From Cephalopachus bancanus (lineage: Eukaryota; Chordata; Mammalia; Primates; Tarsiidae): a stretch of DNA of 64,000 nt. Positions 22,321-32,907 of the stretch are shown here, piece after piece. The notes beneath the pieces are model-generated. The model ran no database searches. It had not been told where the DNA came from and saw only the letters and a program-made list of their open reading frames with translations. Within the stretch, counting starts at the first letter, position 1. Every line of letters begins with the position of its first letter. A program made the translations under genes and the position numbers. The stretch spans positions 6,572,001-6,636,000 of the forward strand of contig JAPVLO010000138.1 of NCBI GenBank assembly GCA_027257055.1, given 5' to 3'.

Positions 22321-23149
22321 AAATAAAGAAAATGCTCTAAAGATAGTAATTTAGGAGAAATGTGGTCTCCTTTCTCCAGTGACTATAGGGTTGCTGGGTT
22401 TCACAACTACGTCATGGTTGCGAGGCTGCTGGTTCTCAAGGCTACCACCAGATAAAAGATGACAATGGTGTAAGTCAAGTGAAACACCACAAGTCCTGCT
22501 TGTCCTACTGAGGTCCAGTCAGTTTTTCTGCAATAAATGAGTCTCAGATTAGTGCAAGCTTCGGTTAGCTTCTAGAGTTTTGTAAAAGTTGATTTGGCAT
22601 TTTTCCAGGCTTTTCTTTTTGTTGCTGTTGTAGAGAAGTAGATTTACAGAAGTCCTTACTTCCATACTGGAAGCTCTGTGTCTTTGTACTATTTTTGCAG
22701 CTTCTTGTGTGTCTACAATTAGTCAAAAACAAAAAATTAAAAGATAGTAATAGATGATCCAAATCACAAAATCATTTTGGAAGCATGGGTGAACTGGTGA
22801 GATATAACAAGTTAGATAAAGATAGGCAAAAGTGGATCATCTGAGATATGTGGAAACATTGTTTTTTCCTGAGACCATCTTCCAATTTGAAATTAGCTAT
22901 AATTTTACTAGTGTAAAATAAATGTGAGTGTAACTGAAAAAATTCCCAGGGTCTAGTCAAAAGGAGACTCTATTAAGTGATCACAAAGAACTATACTCTC
23001 AGTGTAGAAGTGAATAAAAATTAAATCCACTACTATTCACCACTCTTAAGTGACTGCAAGAAAACCTGTCTTGGTACAGAGCACGGCAAGAAAAACTGTG
23101 CCTGTGATGTGAAATATCTAGCCAGACTTAAATTGAATTCACAGCCTGC
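22321..23149. other. Unresolved; possibly more L1 or LTR
   Basis: No gene. The part at about 22360-22640, with GGTTCTCAAGGCTACCACCAG and CTTTTTGTTGCTGTTG, looks repeat-derived, but I cannot assign it. Confidence 0.35.
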
Positions 23150-23600
23150 AGTAGTTTTAAACATGTCAACAAATCATTTGCTATGTCTTCTTTTAAGAGG
23201 TGGAACCAAATTTTCTTCTCAACTATGAGCTGCTGTTAGTGTTTTGTAATAAAGTTAAAAAGTGGAAATGAGAGTGTGTGACTTTAAAAATGTGTGTAGG
23301 CAAAGATTCTTGCCCTTAGGGGAACATTCAATTCTACTTTGAGATCAGCTCTATGGATAGGTAATTGTGACAAAGAAAATAATTTCTTGATGACAGCAAA
23401 GTGAGTGAGCTATTTCATAAGCAGATTCCCAGACCATCAAATTGCTGCAGCCCCAGACAATATCTTGAAAATAAAATAAGAAGCATATGAGAAGACTCTA
23501 AACCAGCACGGCTCAAATCAGCTGCTCCCAGAATCCTCAGACATTGTGATGTGCTAACTTTTATGGTATTACATATTACATAGCATTGCATACGGCTCAG
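23150..23600 (+). mobile_element. MLT1-type LTR (ERVL-MaLR)
   Basis: Matches the MLT1 order: TTTTAAGAGGTGGAACC near 23191-23208 and ATTCTTGCCCTTAGG near 23305-23320. These are followed by GTGAGTGAGCTATTTC near 23401-23417, then GCTGCAGCCCCAGAC and CAGCTGCTCCCAGAATCCT (23519-23538). It is old and diverged. No internal sequence adjoins it. Confidence 0.65.
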
Positions 23601-25463
23601 ATTCCTGTTACTCAAAAGGTTCAAAAACCTCAAAAATCTAATATGCTTCCTCTCACTAGACCCCTAATTTCCTAGTAGAAATAAGAAAAATTCTCTTTGG
23701 AGAAACACTTTTTTTCCCCACAAAATTTTCACAAATATTATTTTCAAAAGAAGATCATGAATGTAATGAAGCATATTTTAAGTCACAAGGAAATAAGACA
23801 CCTGAATTGAAGTGCACATAAAATTGTAGGAATAAACCTATAATGATTTTGTGTATTGAAATGAACAGAAACAGAACATGGAGGTTTAGGAAGAGACTAT
23901 TGTCATGATTAAAGAAACAAGTTAAAGTAACTTAAAAATATCTGAGGAAAACTGCAATGATGGCAAAGTAAATTTGAAAGAGTACATTGCAAAATACATT
24001 TTTGTAATTTTTCAAATTAAAGGACAATCAATTTTTAAAGCAGGTAGATAAAACCAAACAGATAATTCACTGAATCCAAAAATAACTCAGAGGAAGTTTT
24101 CAACAATGTATCACAGAGAGAAGAAAGCAAATAAAAGAGAGGTTAAGAGATATGGTATATAGAGTGAGAAAGTTGAGCGTACATTTTTGTGGAAATACAA
24201 TGAAAAACAAATCTTCTGCCAATGCAACAAACTTCTCCGCAAAACAGGAAAGAGAAGAAAGTCGAGTAGGAGGAGGGAGAGGAGGAGAAGAAGAAGGAGG
24301 AGAAGAAACAGTTCCAGTATTGAATGTGCATTATATCGAAATTCCATGTGCATAATAGGCAGTCTTTTGGAGATTACAAAGTCAGAAAGAAACTTCATCA
24401 TTTTACGTAGTCAAGCATGTACAATCTATCTCACACCGACTCTGAAGAAAAACAGCAAGTAGTATTTAATTAAGAGGACTTGACAGCATCATTTATCACA
24501 CTTAGATCACCTTAAATGTACCTGGTAAATGGAATAGTCACCTATATTTGTTAATTGTCTTTATCCAAATAAAAACTAAAGTTCTCATCTCATTATGGCA
24601 GGAGACAGGTTTGTAACTTGGAGCCATATGCCAGCTAAAGGTGGGCTCTTTGATTCTCATGGAAACTACGAGATAGGGATGCTATATTCCTTGAAAATGA
24701 CATTTTAAAGGGTGGCTTCCAGGTCCTTCAAGCTGATTTCTGGAATCCAGAAGCCAATGGTCATCATTAACAAGAAGAAAAATAAATATCAATACTTAGA
24801 ATGTTATATTAGTTTTTAAGAAACAAGAAAGTCATGAGTTGGATAATACCCCCCAGAAAAATGTTTGCTGGAGTTCTAATCTCTGGTGACTCATGTGTTC
24901 TCCTTCAAGATAGTCATAACAGGGAGAGTTATCATGGCCCTTAATCCAACATGACTGGTGTCTCCCAAATCTTTGGGAGTTTCCTACCAGTAAATTCTCG
25001 CTGAATGAAAATCTAAATGATGTGGAAGAAGGTAATCCAAGAAAGGAATTGAGATGCAAAAAGGATTAAAGTGGAAAAAAGCCACAAATAAAAAGGAAAA
25101 TAGCTTTCTAAACAGATAACATCTTATGGACATAAAAAGAAAAAATATGTTAAATAGCATGTGATTTAAAAAATGGCTCAATGTTGTTAATGTCTTTAAG
25201 ATTTCTTGTGCTGTAGAGGAGTAGAAAAAAATACAATGATTAAATTTTAAAAACTTAAGTATGTGAATTTTGGTCTTTAGATTAACTATTGAGAAATAAT
25301 GTGTTGGTTATGCTAAAAAGAAGTTGAATAGCACAAATTAATTGAGAAAAAGATGGAATAATAAAATCAACTAAAAAGTACCAAAAAAGACAAGAAAAGA
25401 AAAGAAATCCGTAAATATTAGAGCAAATCAAATACACAGAAAAGGATGATAGATACATTCAAA
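23601..25463. other. Unique sequence with a short purine tract
   Basis: Bases 24245-24308 are almost purely purine (GGAGGAGAAGAA-type) and make several spurious open frames on both strands. Otherwise nothing is recognised. Confidence 0.5.
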
Positions 25464-25465
25464 TA

Positions 25466-25677
25466 CAGATTGAGCATCCCAAATTTAATAATCTGAAATC
25501 TGAAATGTTCCAAAATTTGAAACTTTTTGAATACTCATTGTAGCACTGAGGATTTCAGACTTCCAGATTTAAGATGTTTAGCCAGTAAGTACAATGCAAA
25601 TATTCCAAAATCCAAAAGAATCTGGAATCTGAAATACTTCTGGTCCCAAGCATTTTAGATAAGGAATACTCAGTCTG
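25466..25677 (-). mobile_element. Short Tc1/mariner-type MITE
   Basis: A 212-base element with terminal inverted repeats (CAGATTGAGCATCCC at the left, and CAGACTGAGTATTCC as the reverse complement of the right end). TA dinucleotides flank it at 25464-25465 and 25678-25679. Inner parts read AATCTGAAATCTGAAATG and ACTTCTGGTCCCAAGCATTT. It belongs to the same family as 41998-42494 but in the opposite orientation, with most of the middle deleted. The exact named subfamily is not resolved. Confidence 0.85.
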
Positions 25678-25987
25678 TACATCAATATATCTAGTAGGTG
25701 TAAATGGGTAAACTGATTCAGTCAAAAGACAATGGGTTTGTGATGAGATGTTTTACAAATTCGCCTATGTAGTTTTTACATAAGCCAGATCTAAAGCATA
25801 GTTATTGAAATCTTGGGAAAAAATGGAAAATGTCAATTTTTTAAAAAAGAAAAGGTAATTGCCAAAAACAAACATGTGGATATATTGATGTAAAGGTGAT
25901 TGGTCTACAATCCCAGGCACTTTTAGATAACAGGAGGCAATTGGATGGTGATTTTAATTCCCCTAATTAAAATATTTATTAAAATTT

Positions 25988-26269
25988 GGCTGGACTCAGT
26001 GGCTCAGCCTGTAATCCCAGCACTTTGGAAGACCGTGGTGAGTGGATTGTCTGAGCCCACGGGCTCAAGACCAGCCGGAACAACTTGGCCAGACCTCGTC
26101 TTTACAATAAATCAAAAAATTAGCTGGACACGGCAGCCGCGCCTGTAGTTCCGGCTACTTGGAAGATTGAGGCAGAAGGATCGCCTGAGCCCAGCAGGTC
26201 GACGCTGGGGTGTGTGCCACTGCACTCCAGCCTGGGTGATGGAATGAGACTCCAATTAAAAAAAAAAAA
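25988..26269 (+). mobile_element. Alu (intermediate form)
   Basis: Dimeric Alu with the CAGCCTG left arm, the longer CAACTTGGCCAGACC segment, and a shortened right arm near 26203-26218. No clear flanking duplication was found. Confidence 0.92.
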
Positions 26270-26499
26270 GTATAGGCAATTAATAATAATTCCTCAAAAT
26301 ATATAAAGACAAATTTACCTAAAGCAATTGTAAATATTTATAGCAATGATCTTAATTGATGCAAATTATTTTCCCTGTGAATAGTAAGTAATTGGAGCAT
26401 CCTCTAAAACTGCGTTCTAAAATTACTGTTTGGGGAGTGTAAGTGCTTACTCCGAGACCTAATCTCTTACTGATAGTTAAATATATTAGTGTTAGACAT

Positions 26500-26610
26500 C
26501 ATCTGGCTCAAGTCCCTCATTCTACAAATATTAAAAGAGATTGCTTGAATAGTGTTAGTGAAAGAGCTAGATATTAGTCTTGACTTTCTATCCAAATCTC
26601 TTGGCACTAT
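26500..26610 (-). mobile_element. MIR fragment, minus strand
   Basis: The reverse of the MIR core can be followed: CTCATTCTACAAATATTAAAAG, then GAAAGAGCTAGATATTAG and TCTTGGCACTATTTTAC. Heavily diverged. Confidence 0.45.
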
Positions 26611-27447
26611 TTTACAATGTCTGTAGTTATAATCATTTCTTCACTGAAAGGGAAGAGGCAGGACGAACGTTTTATTCTATTCTTATAATTTCAGAGTAAC
26701 TATTTAATTTTGGCTTCAACATCTAGATGGACTTTTATGCACTGGAGGCTTGGTCTTATAAGATAGTTTACATTGCATTCTCCAGACACCCTTGTATTTG
26801 TGATTGTATGCACACATGTGACCCAGTGAGCATGATGAGAATGGCTAATATTGTACTAAGTGCACCAAAAATAATCTGTGACATAATAATAGTACTTCTG
26901 GAAACAGCAAATTTTCACCGCTAGAACCATTTTTTGTAATGAAACCTTCCAAATGGATCCTATATTTAATTAAGAATGATAATTAAAAAAATAAGATCCC
27001 CACCCCCAGTATAGATGATCGTGCTTCTGTTTTAAAAATAAAAAGTAAACTATAGAAATTTATTTTGTGTGATTCATTTCTTTTTAGCACATACAATGAA
27101 TATTTGAAAATTAAGGTTCAGATTTAACAATAATTCTAATTTACAGGTAATAAGAAATGTTTAAACAGTGTCTGTACCTACTTATTCCAATATGAATTAA
27201 GCATGTTTATTATTATAAAAACAGGCCATGAATAGATAACCTGTGTTTCACAATTATTAACAGCTAGAAACAAGAGAGTGGTCCTTAGAAAAGGACAAAA
27301 TAGAGAATTTATTCTGTATTGACAAAGGAGATTTTTATTGCTCTTTCTGGAATCTTTCTCTACCTCCAGGAGGCATGTATATATTGACAGGTCAGAACTG
27401 AAGACACTTCATACTAGAAGAATTGGACCTTAACATGAGAGCAAAAT
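26611..27447. other. Unique sequence
   Basis: Nothing recognised. Confidence 0.5.
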
Positions 27448-27788
27448 TGCAATGGGCTCTTTGTCCTGTTAGGTTCCACATATGTGGATTCAACCAATTG
27501 TGATAAAAAATAGTTGAGAAAAAAATGATGCCTGCATTTGTGCTGAACACTTACAGACTTTAAAAAAAAATTATCATCATTCCTTAAACAATATTGTATA
27601 GCAACTATTTGCGTAGCGTTTGCATTTTATAAGTTCTTATAATTGATCAAGAAATGATTTAACATATACGGGAGGATGTGTACAGGTTATATGCAAATAC
27701 TATACCACTTTATATAAAAATTTTGCGCATCCATGGCATTTGGTATTTGCAGTGTGACCTGGAACCAACGAATATCAAAGAACAATTG
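27448..27788 (-). mobile_element. MER2-like Tigger element
   Basis: On the minus strand it begins near 27788 with the MER2-like GGTTCCAGG start. It passes through GGATGCGCAAAATTTTTATA..., GTATTTGCATATAACC, ATCCTCCCGTATA and AGTCTGTAAGTG, then ends with GGTTGAATCCACATATG and GGAACC. The order and length (about 340 bases) fit a non-autonomous Tigger (pogo-like) transposon. The right flank ends in TA as expected. Substitutions have removed most CpG sites. Confidence 0.75.
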
Positions 27789-27984
27789 TAATTTTTTATT
27801 GGGAAGTGTTATTTTCTTTTCTCTGACTGATTTAATCTAGTCTGGTCTTTCTCATGGGATATTAACATGCAAGACTCTTGGGTGTAGATATAGAGAAAGA
27901 GCAGGAAAGGAAACTTTTTTGTTCTGCCACTTAGCTACTAAGTTCCATAACCTGACTATATCTTTTATCTACCAATGTATCTCC

Positions 27985-28450
27985 TTCTTCATTATAATTA
28001 CCCTAGTCTATATTGCCATCCACTTTTGCCTAGATCATTGTAGTAGTGTCCTAATTGCATTTATGACATTGTTTCCTTCTTAATCTTTTCTTTGAAAACA
28101 ACTTGAGAATTTTTCAGACATGTTCATTATTCTCCTTCTCTACTGTATTCAATCCCTTCCTCTTACATTTAGAGAAATCTCAAATTGTTTGTCCCTATAA
28201 GATAAACACTAATCATTTGTCTAGCATTATCTACCATGAATCCTTCTTACCCACCCTTCCTTTACAGTCCATTTAACCTAGATTATCTTAAGTACCTAAG
28301 ATAATTTTTCTTCTTAGTATTCAGGGTTTTGCCCATACCATTCTTTCTACCTGAAAAGTTGACTTATACCCATACTTCAGTTATCAACATGAGTCATTTC
28401 TTCAAAAATGCTTTTCCTAATAAGAATCAATCTAAATTAGTCTCCTTTAT
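27985..28450 (+). mobile_element. L2 body fragment
   Basis: Follows the L2 order: CCTAGATCATTGTAGTAGTGTCC near 28030, CCATACCATTCTTTCTACCTG near 28334-28354, and AGTCATTTCTTCAAAAATGC near 28393. It continues at about 28850 beyond an insertion. Confidence 0.6.
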
Positions 28451-28454
28451 CAAT

Positions 28455-28845
28455 TAGGCCTCGGTTACAGGGAGTAGGCACTCAGAGAGACCACAAGCAA
28501 TGACTCCTAGAACAAGCACAGTAACAGAAAACTGTTACTGAAATGACTGACCACAACAATATAACCGTGGCATCAGTGAAATGCACTTACTAACTGCCAC
28601 AATCCCTTGACCCCCACAAAGCAAATGACTAGGCTGACATTATAAAAAAGAAACAAATTCAGAATCAACTCTACAGCCAGGTTTAACAGCTGCAAGAATC
28701 CAAAGAAGCCTCACTTTTGCTTTCAGTGTCTCATTTTGGATCTTCTGACTCAAGGAATTCAACTTGCTAAACAAACCCTGACTGCAAGTTTTTTAGCCTC
28801 TGGAACAGAATGTATACTAGAGGAAGGTTGAAATAGGCTCCTTTT
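28455..28845. mobile_element. Unnamed insertion between L2 halves
   Basis: About 390 bases separate two collinear L2 parts, so this is probably an old transposable element. I do not recognise its family, and no clear inverted termini were seen. Confidence 0.35.
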
Positions 28846-28849
28846 ACTA

Positions 28850-29045
28850 TGTTATGATGTACTCTTCTTATCATAATTTTACTTGCTGCTATATATATAG
28901 ACTGCTTGCTGGTTCCCTTTCTTTTGTATAATCTGTGTTTTCCATTAAATTATAACCTTTATGACGATATTTACCAGTTCTGTTTATCATTACTCTAGTG
29001 CCTGACATGTAGAGATTCACAGCGTGTTTTTGTTGAGGGAATTAA
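28850..29045 (+). mobile_element. L2 3' end
   Basis: The ending CTCTAGTGCCTGACATGTAGAG...TTTTTGTTGAGGGAATTAAT matches the L2 terminus. It is the downstream half of the element at 27985-28450. Confidence 0.6.
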
Positions 29046-29231
29046 TAAGACACACCAAACCTTATTTCTAAGTGGGTTCAAAACCCGACTCATTTATGAA
29101 CTTGTTAGGTAAATGTAAAAAGTTTTCAACCCACAAGAGTTTCATTGACTAATCTGAAAATCAGGTGAATAACAAGACATATATTGTGCCTGTCTGTTTT
29201 CTTCTATGTTAAACAGCTTGTATTACGTGTA

Positions 29232-29625
29232 CAAGGGTGGACCTCTCAAAATTGGATTTATTCATAAATGATTGTATATTTATTCTTACATGCTTAAACT
29301 TCGGTCACTTTCAAAGTACTTTCTGTTTGATGCAATACACTTACTGAGACGCTTTTTCCACTGCGCAAAACAGTTTTTAAACATGTCAGTTTTGATGACT
29401 TTTAGTACTTCTGCCATTCTTTGTTTCACCTCTTCCACATTAGCAAAGTATTTCCCTTTGAGGATTTTTTTTTTCATCCAGAAAAACAAAAACATCGCTC
29501 AGGACGAATTCAGGTGAATAGGGAGGGTGGGACATGAGTGTTATGCCACCTTTGGTCAAAAACTACTGAACACTAAGTGCCGTGTAGACAGGTGTGCTCG
29601 TTAACCATCTGCCATGAAATGGGCA
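29232..29625 (-). mobile_element. Mariner transposon remnant (C-terminal transposase and 3' end)
   Basis: The minus strand encodes, at 29286-29495, the C-terminal end of a mariner transposase: KGKYFANVEEVKQ, then FKNCFAQWKKRLSKCIAS and YFESD. Immediately upstream in that frame (29496-29540) lies HSCPTLPIHLN, which corresponds to the PHPPYSPDL region around the last catalytic Asp. Here that region is degraded, with the PPYSPDL motif lost. The inverted-repeat end CAAGGGTGGACC begins at 29232, directly after a TA (29230-29231). The N-terminal helix-turn-helix domain and the first catalytic residues are missing, so the element is 5'-truncated near 29625 and inactive. Confidence 0.8.
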
Positions 29626-31689
29626 AACATGTTGAAAAAAACTCCAAAAAAAAAAAAAATTATTGAATCCCGAGGTAGCCTCTCACAACAACATTAGATG
29701 GTACATTGAAGTTTATAGGTGTCTAGAGCACCCAACCTCCAAAAGATAATTCTGTTTGGTTTGTTTGTTTTTGGTGAAGGAGTTCCCCCTTGTAAGTCCT
29801 AAAACTCTTGGCATAGGGCAAGCAAAATCTTGCTGAATATATGGTGCCTATAACTAGCTTTAATCCCAAGGATTTCTATATAAGGTGGGATTTGGCACAA
29901 TATGCATCAATTATATCTTCTTTGTCACTCTTAGGTTTTCACTACTTAGGTACTCCTAATCCCAAGACACCAGATATGTCTCAGGTTGTTTAGCTCTGCA
30001 ACTCGTCTACCACAGCCCTAGGGATGCATGTTAGTAGGGAAATTCTCTGAGTCATTGATTTCCCCCTCCATTCCTGGACCAATGGCAAGTCAAACTCAGC
30101 GCAGTAGAAGCCATCCCCACCATGACCTACTATCTAAGCTCTTCTGCTTAAGAACTTCCCGCCCCCCTCTGTTCTTCAGACTCTCAAAAAATTGCCTACA
30201 GTGGAGTGTTTGTGTGGGTGTGGGTATGTGGGTGGTGGGCAGTGGGGGTTTAGCTAGCAACTGGCATCAGCAGCTAGACGCATCCTCTCCCTTGTGTATT
30301 GATAGGAACCTGACAGTGTTAGTCACTCTCTGGGCCAAAGGTTCTCAAGTTCAGCCCATGCTGCTGTTTTAGGACTCCACCAAGGCACGATTCCACCTTC
30401 CAGGATACTGTCTTCTCCCTGGCATAGATTTCCAGCTTCTTGATAGCTAATTAATCATTTGCAAATGTCTCTATAATAAACAGGAAAAACTTAGAATCGC
30501 TATGTAACTGAAGGATGTTGGAGAAAGGGAGTTGTTAGATAATTTTCTGTTCTCCGAGCAACTGTGTTTGGCATGAGAATGGAAGGCTGTCTTGTGAAGA
30601 AAATACTGAGAGGGAATGCTGTTTTCTTCTCATAGGGAGGTGGGCTCAAGACAAGTATCATTCTTCCCTCCTTCCCAACCCTGGGTGGAGCCTAACACTG
30701 TCATCTGTAAAAGTCCCTTGTTTATTTTTTCTTCACCTAATTCAACTTCTGCTCCCTCTTACACGCCACATACTACTGCTATCCCTTGATTAACACTGTG
30801 ATACTGTCAGGAATGACGGATCTTGGCAACTCTCCTTAAAGATTCCTCCAGACAGGGTTTGAGAAGGTTAGCCTCCTCTCTGGTCCAGGAAAGCATCCTT
30901 CATGCCCTCCAGGTTCCAACCCTCTTGTGGGCAGAGATGGGGGCAGATAACTCTGTGTCTGAGAAATAAGTATCTGCCCAAGAAAGACGTCTTGACTAGA
31001 AGGCTATCTAGATGGGAGGCAGAGAGATCAGTTTTCCCATTAGGAGACATACTCTGTCCCTTCTCACGTGGAAGCAAATGTCTCTTCAGGATATATGGAC
31101 GGTCTTCTTTATGGCAAACTGTGTTTCACTTTGAAACTCTAGAGGGAAAAGGGAAACAAACTAGAGAATCATGTATGTGGCATTCTTGGAGGTTATTTTA
31201 CATATTAAACCTGATGTCAGTTTAGAAATCGTGACATTATCATTCATTATAATTTATTCACTTTTTAGATTGTCTAGTGTTATCATATTTAAACACTTTT
31301 TAAAAAGTAGTTAAATTTATTTTCTCGGCTACACTCTGGACTACAGAACTGCGTAGGTTGATTGGATCTATATGAAATGTATATTGTCTAGCTTTATTTT
31401 GGCCTGTGCCCTTTATCTTTTTCCAAGTGAATTCCCCAAATAATCCTCCCAAACATACTTCTATTTCACTGGATTCCAATTACTATAGCTTTCCACCCCA
31501 CTACAGCCCACAGACTGCAGAGGAGAATGTCTCTCATTTCTGAGACGTCCTATATCATAGAAGACACATCTGCCCTCTTTCTAGCTCCATATAGCTTTTT
31601 ATTTGTGCCGATGGTCTCATCTTCATTCCAGTCTTATATGAAAAGCTTTATTAATGTCTGTCTCCTAAAGTTAACTGCTTGCTAAAACA
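29626..31689. other. 2-kb unique stretch, somewhat higher GC
   Basis: No repeat could be named. A 114-codon frame (30028-30372, plus) and a 107-codon frame (30902-31225, plus) show no domain, and part of the first is low-complexity GTGGG sequence. No splice-site and exon structure is convincing. Confidence 0.4.
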
Positions 31690-32240
31690 AATCCCTATGC
31701 GATAGACATCATCCCTCCCTGAAAGGTCTTGCTCCTGCATTTATTCCTCCCTTCCCAGCATCATTAATCTTAATATACCTCTAGTTCAGCTCCTCTAGAG
31801 TCTTATATATTACTGCCCATGTTATGCTTTAAGCATCATTTTTATCATGACACTCCCTTTTCAAAACCTTCAAAGACTATTTCCTTCAATACCTTCCACT
31901 TTTTAAAAGACTTCTTTATTTTAATTTCTCCCTTTTCAATTCATAATACATTCAATATTTTCCCCAAACATAGCTTCCGCTGTATTCAATTCATTATCTG
32001 TAGTGATTCCAACCCATTCCAAATTCATACCACTTGGCATATGTTGGTCATTTAGGGCTTATTTTAAAGTAGATGAAAGCAAGTTCATTTCTAATGTCAT
32101 AAGTTCTGTTTGCTTCTCCTATCTGAATTGCCATTGTCTTATCTCTTGGGCTATCAAAATCTTAGATGTTTCTAGATCTAATTTTATATCTACTTCCTTT
32201 CTAAAGCTTTTTAATATTCGAGTCTCAATTCATACTACTT
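31690..32240 (+). mobile_element. Probable L2 body fragment
   Basis: The segment ATCATGACACTCCCTTTTCAAAACCTTCAAAG near 31845-31876 matches the L2 motif 'ATCATGTCACTCCCCTGCTTAAAACC'. A weaker likeness continues (GAATTGCCATTGTC; TACTTCCTTTCTAAAGC). Very diverged. Confidence 0.45.
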
Positions 32241-32594
32241 TTGTTTGAATATTTTTGGGAACATAGAAAATACCAAACAATTTTGTTTTAGTCACGGTTC
32301 AGTTATAGGAACAAAAACACAGTATTTCAAGCAGAAAGAGAGAAATGGATTTAATAAAGGAAAACATGTGCTCACTACATTGTAAGAAGGTAAGTAGAGC
32401 AGACTTTCTATTGATTGGGCTTCCAGAAATGATATATAAAAAATATCACTACACTAGAAGGCTAAAGAAGTTGCTAACTCTGCCAACAGTCAAAGGGAGT
32501 CAGGAGACCACTGCACTTGAAGACCACAGGAACACTTTAGCTGTAAACTGGGCATTAGAAAAATCCTAACACATTTATTGACTGCAAGCTACAC
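32241..32594. other. Nothing recognised
   Basis: A short plus-strand frame (32345-32569) has no features. Confidence 0.45.
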
Positions 32595-32607
32595 AATACC
32601 TGTTAGA

Positions 32608-32894
32608 GCCGGGCTCGGTGGCTCAGCCTGTAATCCCGCGCCTTTGGGAGGCTGAGGTGAGTGGATTGCCTGAGCCGGCGGGTTCGAGACCCGCCTGGGC
32701 AGCGAGACCTCATCTCTACCATAAATCAAAAAATCAGCCGGGCGTGGTAGCGCATGCCTGTAATTCCAGCTACTGGGAAGGCTGAGGTGGAAGGATCGCC
32801 GGAGCCCAGCAGGCGAGGCTGCGGTGTCCGGGAGTGGCCACTGCACTCCAGTCTGGGCGACAGTGAGACTCCAACTCAAAAAAAAAAGAAAAAA
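32608..32894 (+). mobile_element. Young-form Alu
   Basis: Full-length Alu with a perfect 13-base duplication, AATACCTGTTAGA, at 32595-32607 and 32895-32907. It has CAGCCTG, GGGCAGCGAGACC and many CpG sites. The B box of its Pol III promoter (GGTTCGAGACC) is intact. One of the cleanest copies in the window. Confidence 0.97.
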
Positions 32895-32907
32895 AATACC
32901 TGTTAGA

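Noticed and set aside
24111..24462. Overlapping Leu/Ser-rich and Arg/Glu-rich frames
   Set aside because: Produced on both strands by the GGAGAA-type purine tract at 24245-24308.
30028..31225. Possible two-exon gene from the frames at 30028-30372 and 30902-31225
   Set aside because: No convincing splice sites joined in frame, low-complexity GTGGG in the first frame, no recognisable domain.
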